DNA from: Lachnospiraceae bacterium OF09-6
GTDB lineage: Bacteria > Bacillota > Clostridia > Lachnospirales > Lachnospiraceae
Direction of reading: 5' to 3'
DNA length: 15,545 nucleotides
NCBI GenBank assembly: GCA_003435055.1
Contig: QUMM01000044.1
Coordinates: forward strand, 1 to 15,545
Shown: in pieces, positions 1 to 7,006 of the stretch
Layout: the number at the start of each line of letters is the position of its first letter
Numbering within the stretch: position 1 is the first letter of the stretch
Notes under the pieces: generated by a model
The model's database searches: none
What the model was told of the DNA's origin: nothing
What the model saw: the letters and a program-made list of their open reading frames with translations, nothing else
Made by a program: the position numbers and the translations under genes

Positions 1-96
1 AATAAGACCCCTTGAAGACGACGAGGTAGATAGGGCAGAGGTGGAAGTGCAGTAATGTATGGAGCTGACTGTCACTAATAGGTCGAAGGCTTGACC
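1..96 (+). rRNA. rrl: 23S ribosomal RNA, 3' end (partial)
   Basis: The first ~96 bases match the conserved 3' end of bacterial 23S rRNA: the helix region with ACGAGGTAGATAGG, then GGAGCTGACTGTCACTAATAG and the terminal GGCTTGACC. The 5' part lies outside the window. The exact mature 3' end is estimated. No 5S rRNA follows: only about 70 bases separate this end from tRNA-Asp. That spacer contains a small hairpin (GAAGGT/ACCTTC, about 148-162) that may be a processing site. The tRNAs downstream are probably transcribed as the tail of this rRNA operon. Confidence 0.92.
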
Positions 97-166
97 TGAA
101 TAGTTTGGGTTAAACGGATGAAAAAAGTATTTACCGTATGCGGTTTTGAAGGTACAACCTTCAGAT

Positions 167-240
167 GGCCCAGTGGCTCAGTTGGTTAGAGCGTCGCCCT
201 GTCACGGCGAAGGTCGTCGGTTCGAGTCCGATCTGGGTCG
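167..240 (+). tRNA. tRNA-Asp (GTC)
   Basis: A full cloverleaf can be drawn. The acceptor GGCCCAG pairs with CTGGGTC (233-239), the anticodon stem TCGCC pairs with GGCGA, and the loop CTGTCAC carries anticodon GTC at 201-203. The T arm contains GGTTCGAGTCC. The discriminator base is G240. No CCA is encoded. Confidence 0.95.
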
Positions 241-265
241 TTAGCATAAAATTTAATATGCGAAT

Positions 266-338
266 GGGATCTTAGCTCAGCTGGGAGAGCATCTGCCTTA
301 CAAGCAGAGGGTCACAGGTTCGAGCCCTGTAGGTCCCA
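266..338 (+). tRNA. tRNA-Val (TAC)
   Basis: The acceptor GGGATCT pairs with AGGTCCC with one U-G pair. The anticodon stem TCTGC/GCAGA encloses loop CTTACAA, anticodon TAC at 299-301. The T arm GGTTCGAGCCC is normal. Discriminator A338; no encoded CCA. Confidence 0.95.
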
Positions 339-362
339 CTTACAACAGAAATGTTGTACAAT

Positions 363-444
363 GGATGGATTCCCGAGTGGCCAAAGGGGACAGACTGTAA
401 ATCTGCTGCAAATTGCTTCGGTGGTTCGAATCCACCTCCATCCA
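363..444 (+). tRNA. tRNA-Tyr (GTA)
   Basis: This is a class II tRNA with a long variable arm (about 406-420). The acceptor GGATGGA pairs with TCCATCC (437-443). The anticodon loop CTGTAAA carries GTA at 397-399. The outermost anticodon-stem pair appears to be an A-C mismatch. No encoded CCA. Confidence 0.94.
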
Positions 445-448
445 TTAA

Positions 449-521
449 GCCGATGTGGCTCAATTGGCAGAGCAGCTGATTTGTAATCAGCAGGTTATCG
501 GTTCGAGTCCGATCATCGGCT
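449..521 (+). tRNA. tRNA-Thr (TGT)
   Basis: The acceptor GCCGATG pairs with CATCGGC (514-520). The anticodon stem GCTGA/TCAGC encloses loop TTTGTAA, anticodon TGT at 482-484. The discriminator is U521, followed directly by a T run. Only four bases separate it from tRNA-Tyr. No encoded CCA. Confidence 0.95.
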
Positions 522-542
522 TTTTTCATGTTTATAGTATAT

Positions 543-616
543 CGCGGGGTGGAGCAGTCTGGAAGCTCGTCGGGCTCATAACCCGAAGGTCATAGGTTCA
601 AATCCTATCCCCGCAA
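543..616 (+). tRNA. initiator tRNA-fMet (CAT)
   Basis: The anticodon CAT lies at 577-579. Two initiator hallmarks are visible. The first acceptor position is an unpaired C543-A615 mismatch before the GCGGGG/CCCCGC stem. The anticodon stem ends in three consecutive G-C pairs (GGG/CCC). This identifies it as the formylatable initiator rather than an elongator Met or a tRNA-Ile2. No encoded CCA. Confidence 0.94.
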
Positions 617-650
617 TTTTTTTTGCCTGATGATCAATCATCGGTAATAA

Positions 651-723
<73 letters not shown>

Positions 724-738
724 TTTTTAATTTTATAT

Positions 739-811
739 GGAGCATTAGCTCAGTCGGTAGAGCACTTGACTTTTAATCAAGTTGTCCGGGGTTCGAATCC
801 CCGATGCTTCA
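739..811 (+). tRNA. tRNA-Lys (TTT)
   Basis: The acceptor GGAGCAT pairs with ATGCTTC with one G-U pair. The anticodon stem CTTGA/TCAAG encloses loop CTTTTAA, anticodon TTT at 772-774. It is the last tRNA of the cluster, six bases before the terminator stem. No encoded CCA. Confidence 0.95.
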
Positions 812-817
812 CTTTTT

Positions 818-846
818 ATCCAGGATATGTTTCCTGGATTTTTTTT
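818..846 (+). terminator. Rho-independent terminator of the rRNA/tRNA operon
   Basis: The stem ATCCAGGA (818-825) pairs with TCCTGGAT (832-839) around a 6-base loop and is followed by a run of eight T. It sits just after tRNA-Lys and fits as the end of the rrn-tRNA transcript. Confidence 0.9.
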
Positions 847-1126
847 GCTCAGAAAAACCTCTGAAAAGGCTACAAATACTTTTATTTTAATTCAGAGTTT
901 CATAAGAAATTTTATGATTTATTTAGGATGAAAACATAATTTGAACACATTTGTTGTATATACTAACAGCATATTAGCAAAGAGCTAATATATTTCATAA
1001 CTCACACTTCGCAGCGACCACACGCTGCGGAGTACTCCCTCAAAATATAATTTTTCTCTTTCCTGAAAAGGCTGTGCAATTTGCACAGCCTTTTCGCATA
1101 AAGAAAAATCTGGTAACTACTATTAG
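847..1126. other. Intergenic stretch with several hairpins, no gene
   Basis: No convincing ORF is seen. The stretch holds a 7-bp hairpin TATTAGC/GCTAATA (972-978 with 984-990) and a 10-bp hairpin (1007-1016 with 1023-1032, core CGCAGCG/CGCTGCG). A self-complementary GGAGTACTCC overlaps the end of that second hairpin. A third hairpin at 1066-1094 is listed separately. A TATACT box near 958-963 could be a -10, but no good -35 is present. It may be plain intergenic DNA or a small structured RNA. Confidence 0.5.
1066..1094 (-). terminator. Terminator of the minus-strand phosphatase-apbE-NusG-II operon
   Basis: The perfect inverted repeat AAAAGGCTGTGCAA / TTGCACAGCCTTTT is centred on 1080. On the minus strand it ends in TTTT, about 30 bases after the stop of the NusG-II gene. 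Its symmetry means it could also work on the plus strand. Confidence 0.8.
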
Positions 1127-1501
1127 TTACCAGACAATCGCATCTAAATCGCTATTTTTTTCCTCTGAAATCGTAATAATTAACTTATGTGGAAGGCAGG
1201 CAATGACTTCTCCTGTCTGAGAGATAGAGCCTGTGTGTACACAGACAAGGTCAGGACAATTAGCGTCTGTAACAGCAATTTTTCCATTCTTTACTGTGAT
1301 GGTGTTGCTGCCACCGTTACCGTCATCTAGGACAAGTTCAGTGTCTTTGCTCAGATCTAATTCGCTGATGGTTTCTCCATCCTGTTCAATGATCGCTGTA
1401 GCGCCGGTTTTTCCGAAGAAATATCTTTGAATCAGAAAACCGACACCGATGATCGCCAGCAGTACTAGAAGAAAAAGATAAGTATTTCGTTTTCGCCTCA
1501 T
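1127..1501 (-). CDS. NusG domain II-containing membrane-anchored protein
   Basis: This 124-residue protein has a basic N-terminus (MRRKRN), one membrane segment at about residues 8-27, and an extracytoplasmic domain of the NusG-II type. The family pattern is recognisable: a conserved ANCPDLVCVHTG stretch followed by GEVIACLPHKLII. Despite the name, such proteins lack the RNA-polymerase-binding NGN domain and are not transcription factors. In Firmicutes they often sit next to apbE or Rnf-type redox genes, and the same is seen here: it follows apbE by about 10 bases and is the last gene before the terminator at 1066-1094. The two or three cysteines in the C-P-D-L-V-C and C-L-P motifs could be redox-active or bind a ligand, which is inference. 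The molecular function is unknown. Confidence 0.82.
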   Translation of the reverse strand: MRRKRNTYLFLLVLLAIIGVGFLIQRYFFGKTGATAIIEQDGETISELDLSKDTELVLDDGNGGSNTITVKNGKIAVTDANCPDLVCVHTGSISQTGEVIACLPHKLIITISEEKNSDLDAIVW

Positions 1502-1511
1502 AATATTATTC

Positions 1512-2495
1512 CTAAAATGTTTTTTTCAGTTTGCAGTCATCCAAGATGAATTCGGCTTCTGTCTGATCCAGAGATTGAATCAGGTCATTTGCTTTTTCAT
1601 ACCCAAGTGTCATGCAGGTAGTGCTTAGAGCATCGCCGGTGAGGGAAGAATCACAGATAATCGACACGCCCCAGAGATCATTCTGTATTGGATAACCGGT
1701 ATCTGGATCCAGGATATGGTGATAGATGACACCATCCTGTTTGAAGTAACGTTCATAGATACCGGAGGAGACTACAGTCTGATCTTTTACTTTTACCACG
1801 TCAATGATAGGGTCATTGTCATCAAATGGTTTTTGGATGCCAATACTCCAGTCAGATCCATCCGGTCGGCTGCCAATGGTCAGTACGTTACCTCCCAGAT
1901 TCAGAAGACCCGAGGTCACGCCGTTTTCAGTCAGATAAATCTTCATCTGGTCGGCTGCAAATCCCTTTACCAGTGCACCCAGGTCAATCATCACATCATC
2001 CGAAGCAAAGGTCAGGGTATTACCGGACAGAGAGAGCTGGTCAGCGCCCACTTTGCTTAGTGCTTCCGCAATATCATCTGAATCTGGTACGCTGGCGTCT
2101 TCGCTTTTGAAATCCCACAGATCTGATAATGGAGCAACGGTAATATCAAATTTCCCATTGGAGATCTGATAATATTTCAGGCCAACAGAGATGAGTTCGG
2201 CAACGTCATCGGATACGGTGACAGTATTTTCCGTTCGATGATTGATGGCATACAGTTCACTGGTTTCCAATGTACGACTGAAAGTATTCTCATATTCTCC
2301 GCACATTTCTACACAGTGATCCATAAGCTCCTGCCCATTTTCTCCGGCATAGAACTGCAGACCGATAACCGTATCGAAATAAATAAAGTTTTTTTCATAA
2401 AGCTGTTCATCAGACTGCTGGTTCGTCTGCATGCCACATCCGGTGGCAGAAAGCAGGAGCAGACAGGAAAGAAAAATCGTTTTTGTTTTTTTCAT
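1512..2495 (-). CDS. apbE: FAD:protein FMN transferase (ApbE), lipoprotein
   Basis: ApbE covalently attaches FMN from FAD to a threonine or serine in extracytoplasmic flavoproteins such as RnfG or NqrC-type subunits, using Mg2+. The 327-residue product starts with a lipoprotein signal ending at Cys20 (SATGC), so it should be anchored outside the membrane. Family motifs are present: DLGALVKGFAAD (from about 171), NLGGN (199-203), HHILDPDTGYP (259-269) and GDALSTT (287-293, with the metal-binding Asp288). Length is normal for the family. It lies between the phosphatase (18 bases upstream) and the NusG-II gene (about 10 bases downstream), all on the minus strand. No target with a clear FMN-binding domain is in the window, so the substrate must be elsewhere. 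A GGGA-rich site lies upstream of the ATG. Confidence 0.93.
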   Translation of the reverse strand: MKKTKTIFLSCLLLLSATGCGMQTNQQSDEQLYEKNFIYFDTVIGLQFYAGENGQELMDHCVEMCGEYENTFSRTLETSELYAINHRTENTVTVSDDVAELISVGLKYYQISNGKFDITVAPLSDLWDFKSEDASVPDSDDIAEALSKVGADQLSLSGNTLTFASDDVMIDLGALVKGFAADQMKIYLTENGVTSGLLNLGGNVLTIGSRPDGSDWSIGIQKPFDDNDPIIDVVKVKDQTVVSSGIYERYFKQDGVIYHHILDPDTGYPIQNDLWGVSIICDSSLTGDALSTTCMTLGYEKANDLIQSLDQTEAEFILDDCKLKKTF

Positions 2496-2513
2496 AAAGT
2501 CTGATCCCTTTCC

Positions 2514-3287
2514 CTAATGACGCTGCTCTGTAGTATCATAGGTCTCGCAGAAGCGTGCGGAGAAGGATGGCTTAAGGCCAGCAGCCCACAGATGAGAAAT
2601 ATCCCCCAACTGTGCAGCACGAAAACAGGCAATGCCCTGTTCTCGTTCTTCGGAATGAATGGTTGTCACAGAGGTCGGTGCAAATGCAGTAGTATGCCAT
2701 AAAATAAATGGGGAAATCCCCATCAGATGAGACAACAAGACACATTCCAGTCCGAAGTGACAGAAAAATACAATGGTGTCCCGATTGGAGCGGGTGACCT
2801 TGTAGATGCCATTTTCACGGACATAGCCATAAGAAGAAAGTAGGCGGTCAAATTTCTGAATCACATGATCGTAAACGGAAAGAAAATCACCAGCCTTTAC
2901 AATCTCACTGTTTCTCCATTCTGTTGGATGAAAATATTCCGGGTGACTCCACAAATAAGATGGAAGAATGTCCCAGGATACATTGGCAGTCAGCCTGCCA
3001 TCACGGATCTGTCGGTCTGGATAGGCTTCCAGCAGATGTTCATTCTGATCCAGATAGACACGGGCAGGGAATTCCTGAAGCCAGTCCAGAGTAGTGGCTG
3101 TCCGGTTCATGACCTTTAAAGTGCAGGATGCGGTATCCTGTGCACGGCCAAGCGGTGATACATAAAAATCTCTGACGTTTAACTGACTGATCCGATGAGA
3201 AAGAATCTCAGCCTCTTTCCAGCCGTGTTCGGTCAGGGTATCATGCTCATAGTCAGGATCACCATGTCTGATAATTATTAAATCCAT
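2514..3287 (-). CDS. Histidine phosphatase family protein (phosphoglycerate mutase-like)
   Basis: This is a 257-residue protein of the RHG phosphatase superfamily. The catalytic His8 sits in IIIRHGD. The phosphate-pocket arginine is Arg48 in SPLGRAQDTA, the acid is probably Glu72, and the second histidine is His177 in FFCHFG. All core residues are therefore present. The substrate cannot be told from sequence; many such proteins in Firmicutes are phosphatases of sugar phosphates or nucleotides rather than mutases. I place the start at ATG 3287 because AGGAG (3296-3300) lies eight bases before it. A TTG two codons upstream would be too close to that site. It is the first gene of the minus-strand operon with apbE and the NusG-II gene. 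No functional link among the three is evident beyond co-transcription. Confidence 0.88.
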   Translation of the reverse strand: MDLIIIRHGDPDYEHDTLTEHGWKEAEILSHRISQLNVRDFYVSPLGRAQDTASCTLKVMNRTATTLDWLQEFPARVYLDQNEHLLEAYPDRQIRDGRLTANVSWDILPSYLWSHPEYFHPTEWRNSEIVKAGDFLSVYDHVIQKFDRLLSSYGYVRENGIYKVTRSNRDTIVFFCHFGLECVLLSHLMGISPFILWHTTAFAPTSVTTIHSEEREQGIACFRAAQLGDISHLWAAGLKPSFSARFCETYDTTEQRH

Positions 3288-3409
3288 AATCAATACTCCT
3301 AATATTCATTTCTATTGCGCTGTATTTCAAGAGGATTATATCATGATGTATAAGGATTGTGGTATACTAACCTTATATTTTTACTGGAAATCAAGAGAAA
3401 CAGAGGAAC
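3288..3409. promoter_or_regulatory. Divergent promoter region (minus operon / decarboxylase)
   Basis: This 122-base gap separates divergent genes. A TATACT box at 3363-3368 is a candidate -10 for the plus-strand decarboxylase. A perfect TATAAT on the minus strand (3335-3340) is a candidate -10 for the phosphatase operon. Neither has a convincing -35 at 16-18 bases, so both are tentative. AGGAG for the minus gene lies at 3296-3300, and AGAGG for the plus gene at 3402-3406. Confidence 0.45.
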
Positions 3410-5032
3410 ATGGGAGTGAACAAAATAGAAATACAAAACCCAAAAACAGAACAGCCGTCTGGTCTGTATGAACAACTGGAAGAATATTGCAGTTCCGATG
3501 CGTATCCTTTTCACATGCCCGGACATAAAAGAAATGCGACATTGATCCGGGAAATGTACACATTTGGACGAGAAGAAAAAGACAGGGTAAGAAGAAACAG
3601 GATGCCGTATGGCATTGATATTACAGAAATCGATGGATTTGACAATCTGCATCATGCAGAAGGTATTTTGCTGGAAGCACAGCAGAGAGCTGCCAGTCTT
3701 TACGGGGCATATAAAAGTTTTTATCTGATTAATGGAAGTACCTGCGGAATTCTGGCAGCCATATTTGCCTGTACCACACAGAAAGGAAAACTGTTGATGG
3801 CACGAAACTGCCACAAAGCGGTCTATCATGCTGTAGAACTGCGGGAACTGGAGACGGTGTATCTGTATCCGGAGTCTGATATTGATGCAGAAGAAAGACG
3901 CAGTGGTGATGATGGAAATGAGTGTACAGCCAAATGGAAAAGGAAACTGGCGCAGATTAATGGTTCTATTCGTCCGGGGGATGTGGAGGAGGCGTTGACA
4001 CGGGATCCGCAGATTCAGGCGGTGGTGATTACCTCTCCGACGTATGATGGCATTTTATCGGATGTGGAGAAAATCAGTGAGATTGCTCATGCGCATGGGG
4101 TACCATTGATTGTGGATGAAGCTCACGGAGCGCATTTTGGATTTCATCCGAATTTTCCAGAAAATGCATTGAAAAAGGGTGCAGATATTGTGATCCACAG
4201 TCTGCATAAGACATTGCCTTCTATGACTCAGACTGCATTGCTTCATATTGGAGAGAAATCCACAAAATGGACGGAGTATGTGAAAAAATATCTGGATATC
4301 TTTGAGACCAGCAGCCCGTCCTATGTATTTATGGCGGGAATGGATCAGTGTATGCGTCTGATTGAAGCAAAAGGCAAGGAACTTTTTGAAGATTACAGTC
4401 AAAGACTTCATTGCTTTAAAAAAGAAGCTGCAAAACTGCCACATATCCATCTGCTTACAGATGAGGATGCTGTCCGGCATCAGGTATATGAAACAGATCC
4501 CGGAAAACTGGTAATTGCCGCAGATGGATGGAATGGACATGAGGTGGCAGAGTTTCTGCGACGGAAAGAGCATCTGGAAGTAGAGATGGAAGCTGCCGGA
4601 TATGTAATCGCCCTGACCAGTATTGCGGATACGGACGAAGGATTCAAAAGACTGAAAAATGCACTTATCCACATTGAGGAGAATATCTCCACAAATTCTG
4701 TGGAAGACGAAGAAAAACAACCACAGAAGAAAGTAGGCTCGTATATCAGGAGTCTGTCAAGAACGTCAGGTAATGAGGAAGAAATAAAGGTTCTGTCCAT
4801 TGCGCAGGCAACAGCATGTGAGCATACAACTATGGACCTGGAGAGAAGTATCGGAGAAATCAGTGGAGAGTATATTTATCTTTATCCGCCAGGAATTCCG
4901 CTGGTGGTGCCGGGAGAGAGAATTACAGAAGAACTGCTCTGTCAGATACGGGAAGTGAGACAGACAGGGCTGGAAATCCAGGGAATGCGGGATTATTCAG
5001 GGAAAAAAGTAGATGTTTGCAGAAAAGTATGA
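3410..5032 (+). CDS. Orn/Lys/Arg decarboxylase family protein (PLP-dependent)
   Basis: This 540-residue enzyme belongs to the fold-I basic amino acid decarboxylases, the type of the Bacillus SpeA and YaaO proteins. It would convert arginine, lysine or ornithine to a polyamine precursor in the cytoplasm. Visible landmarks are FHMPGHKRN (34-42), GIDITEIDGFDNLHHAEG, the substrate and cofactor stretch NGSTCGILAAIFA, Asp236 in IVDEAHGAHFG (cofactor pyridine N), and Lys267 in HSLHKT as the Schiff-base lysine. The C-terminal domain ends with YPPGIPLVVPGERI. It lacks the N-terminal wing domain of the large inducible enterobacterial decarboxylases. Residues about 420-450 form a charged linker that makes it longer than its ~480-490-residue relatives. 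ATG 3410 lies only three bases after AGAGG, so GTG 3416 is an alternative start with better spacing. Substrate specificity cannot be decided. Confidence 0.9.
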   Translation: MGVNKIEIQNPKTEQPSGLYEQLEEYCSSDAYPFHMPGHKRNATLIREMYTFGREEKDRVRRNRMPYGIDITEIDGFDNLHHAEGILLEAQQRAASLYGAYKSFYLINGSTCGILAAIFACTTQKGKLLMARNCHKAVYHAVELRELETVYLYPESDIDAEERRSGDDGNECTAKWKRKLAQINGSIRPGDVEEALTRDPQIQAVVITSPTYDGILSDVEKISEIAHAHGVPLIVDEAHGAHFGFHPNFPENALKKGADIVIHSLHKTLPSMTQTALLHIGEKSTKWTEYVKKYLDIFETSSPSYVFMAGMDQCMRLIEAKGKELFEDYSQRLHCFKKEAAKLPHIHLLTDEDAVRHQVYETDPGKLVIAADGWNGHEVAEFLRRKEHLEVEMEAAGYVIALTSIADTDEGFKRLKNALIHIEENISTNSVEDEEKQPQKKVGSYIRSLSRTSGNEEEIKVLSIAQATACEHTTMDLERSIGEISGEYIYLYPPGIPLVVPGERITEELLCQIREVRQTGLEIQGMRDYSGKKVDVCRKV

Positions 5033-5108
5033 TATGATAGCTAGGTCTTGCAGGCAGAAAAAAGATTTATTAATCAAAACATAGAAAGAGAGGAAAAACG
5101 AAAAAGAT

Positions 5109-5897
5109 ATGAGTACCTTTCGGTATAGAATCAATGTGTTATATCAGTATAAAGATCTGGTTAGGGAACTGGTAAGCCGAGACCTGAAGCTGAAGTACAG
5201 AAGAAGTTTTCTCGGTTACGTGTGGAGTGTACTGAATCCGCTTCTGATTATGCTGGTATTGACGGTAGTATTTTCTACGATGTTCAATAAGAATATCGAT
5301 AATTATCCGGTTTACCTGCTGACAGGTCGAATCCTGTATGATTTTCTGAAGATCAGTACCAACAGTGCCATGAAGTCGATAACTGGTAATGCAGCATTGT
5401 TAAAAAAGACTTATGTACCAAAGTATATTTTTACCCTTGCTAAGATTACCAGCTGCATGGTAGATACTGTATTATCCATGGGAGCCCTGATTATCGTTAT
5501 GCTGGTTACCGGAGCGAGATTTTCATGGACGTTCCTGCTGTTCCCAGTCGTGATCCTGCAGATTTATATTTTCTGCTGTGGACTGGGATTCTTACTGGCC
5601 ACCCTGAATGTATTTTTCCGTGATATTACATACATTTATAATGCGGTTACCACAGCATGGCTGTATCTGACCCCGATCATCTATCCACTGGAGCGTCTGC
5701 CGAAGACCCTGCAGCTGCTGGTGAAGGGGCTGAATCCACTGTATTATTATGTGGCACAGTTCCGTGATCTGATCTACGGCTGCCGCCTTCCGGGACCGAG
5801 AATTTTCTTCGGTGGATGGATCATTGCATTTCTTATGCTGATCATCGGAGTAACGGTATTCCAGAGAATGAAGGATAAATTTATCTTATATATCTAA
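5109..5897 (+). CDS. ABC-2 polysaccharide/teichoic acid export permease (Wzm/TagG type)
   Basis: This 262-residue integral membrane subunit of an ABC exporter moves undecaprenyl-linked polysaccharide across the membrane. The N-terminal cytoplasmic segment (LVRELVSRDLKLKYRRSFLG) and the following YVWSVLNPLLIMLVLTVVFS are typical of this permease family. About six hydrophobic segments follow, ending in a short charged tail. Length is normal. The partner ATPase starts 23 bases after its stop. It begins 76 bases after the decarboxylase with no clear terminator between, so readthrough is possible. A GAGAGG site is 15 bases before the ATG, which is longer than ideal. Confidence 0.92.
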   Translation: MSTFRYRINVLYQYKDLVRELVSRDLKLKYRRSFLGYVWSVLNPLLIMLVLTVVFSTMFNKNIDNYPVYLLTGRILYDFLKISTNSAMKSITGNAALLKKTYVPKYIFTLAKITSCMVDTVLSMGALIIVMLVTGARFSWTFLLFPVVILQIYIFCCGLGFLLATLNVFFRDITYIYNAVTTAWLYLTPIIYPLERLPKTLQLLVKGLNPLYYYVAQFRDLIYGCRLPGPRIFFGGWIIAFLMLIIGVTVFQRMKDKFILYI

Positions 5898-5920
5898 CAT
5901 GCAAAGAGCAGGAGAAAATC

Positions 5921-7006
5921 ATGAGTAAGTATGTAGTGGATGCGGATCACGTAACGATCCGGTTTAACTTATCCAGTGAGAAAATTAATAATTTAAAAGA
6001 ATATGCCATCAAGCTGGTGAAGCATCAGCTGATGTTTCAGGAATTTCTGGCCCTTGACGATGTATCTCTGAAGGTAAAAAAAGGAGAAGCCTGGGGATTG
6101 ATCGGCACCAATGGATCTGGTAAGTCTACCTTTCTGAAGGCGATAGCAGGCATTCTGAAGCCTTATAAGGGCACGATTAAGGTAAAGGGCAGGATTGCTC
6201 CCATGATCGAGCTGGGAGCCGGATTTGACGGGGAACTGACGGCCAGAGAGAATATCTATATGAACGGAACTCTGCTGGGACATTCCAGGGAGTTTATGGA
6301 TGAACATTTTGATGAAATCGTAGAATTTGCCAATATCAAAAAATTCCTGGATTCACCTGTGAAGAACTTTTCTTCCGGTATGAAAGCCAGACTGGGATTT
6401 GCAGTAGCTACGGTAGACTGTCCGGATGTACTTATTGTAGATGAGGCACTGGAAGTAGGAGATATGAATTTCCGTAAAAAATGCCGGGAACGCATGGCCG
6501 AACTGTTGGAGGGCGGTACAACGCTTCTGTTCGTGTCTCATAATATCAGGACGGTACGGGAGGTCTGTGACCATGCGATCTGGCTGGACAAGGGTATTAC
6601 CCGGATGAGTGGTGATGTGACAGAGGTCTGCGATGCCTATCAGGAAGAACAGGAGCTTCTGGACAGAGAACGCAAAGAGAAGAAACGAACGAAGAAGTTC
6701 GAGAAGAACGGAAAGATCTATGATTACCTGGTTGTTGGTTCGGGTCTGTATGGGGCGGTATTTGCCAGAGAGATGGAAAATGCCGGCAAGCGCTGTCTGG
6801 TGCTGGAAAAGCGGGATCATATCGGTGGCAATATCTATACGGAGGAAGTAGATGGTATCCATGTACACAAGTATGGAGCCATATTTTCCATACCAGTAAC
6901 GAAGAGGTATGGAAGTATATCAATAAATATGCAGAGTTTAACAACTATATTAATTCGCCGGTGGCCGTCTATGGAGATGAGCTGTATAATCTGCCGTTTA
7001 ACATGA
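5921..7006 (+). CDS. Polysaccharide-export ABC ATPase (Wzt/TagH type) fused to the N-terminus of UDP-galactopyranose mutase; frameshifted
   Basis: Residues 1-245 form the nucleotide-binding subunit partnering the upstream permease: Walker A GTNGSGKST (62-70), signature FSSGMKAR (150-157), Walker B DVLIVDEA (169-176) and switch His207. A lysine- and glutamate-rich linker (about 246-265) leads, without any stop or internal start, into a Glf flavin-binding domain. That domain begins at Tyr267 with GSGLYG (273-278) and continues with EKRDHIGGNIYTE. The frame is correct up to Ala320. After that the predicted GAHIFHTSNEEVW of Glf is found only if one C is added after 6880, so the last 41 residues as read are out of frame. 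Restored, the protein would be 635 residues, with a full-length 369-residue Glf domain. A Wzt C-terminal glycan-binding domain is absent; Glf takes its place. AGGAG lies six bases before the ATG. The break may be a real mutation or a sequencing error. Confidence 0.88.
   Translation: MSKYVVDADHVTIRFNLSSEKINNLKEYAIKLVKHQLMFQEFLALDDVSLKVKKGEAWGLIGTNGSGKSTFLKAIAGILKPYKGTIKVKGRIAPMIELGAGFDGELTARENIYMNGTLLGHSREFMDEHFDEIVEFANIKKFLDSPVKNFSSGMKARLGFAVATVDCPDVLIVDEALEVGDMNFRKKCRERMAELLEGGTTLLFVSHNIRTVREVCDHAIWLDKGITRMSGDVTEVCDAYQEEQELLDRERKEKKRTKKFEKNGKIYDYLVVGSGLYGAVFAREMENAGKRCLVLEKRDHIGGNIYTEEVDGIHVHKYGAIFSIPVTKRYGSISINMQSLTTILIRRWPSMEMSCIICRLT

Noticed and set aside
272..529. 85-codon minus-strand ORF across the tRNA cluster
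   Set aside because: It is antisense to Val, Tyr and Thr tRNAs. This is the well-known spurious protein type produced by translating tRNA genes backwards.
3288..3293. TTG start two codons upstream for the histidine phosphatase
   Set aside because: AGGAG would be only two bases away, while ATG 3287 has eight-base spacing.
4055..4800. Long minus-strand ORFs opposite the decarboxylase
   Set aside because: They are shadow frames of a strongly supported plus-strand gene, with no domain or start signal.
6878..6890. Programmed -1 frameshifting in the ATPase-Glf gene
   Set aside because: There is no slippery X-XXY-YYZ sequence at the shift point and no clear stimulatory stem. A lost C is simpler.
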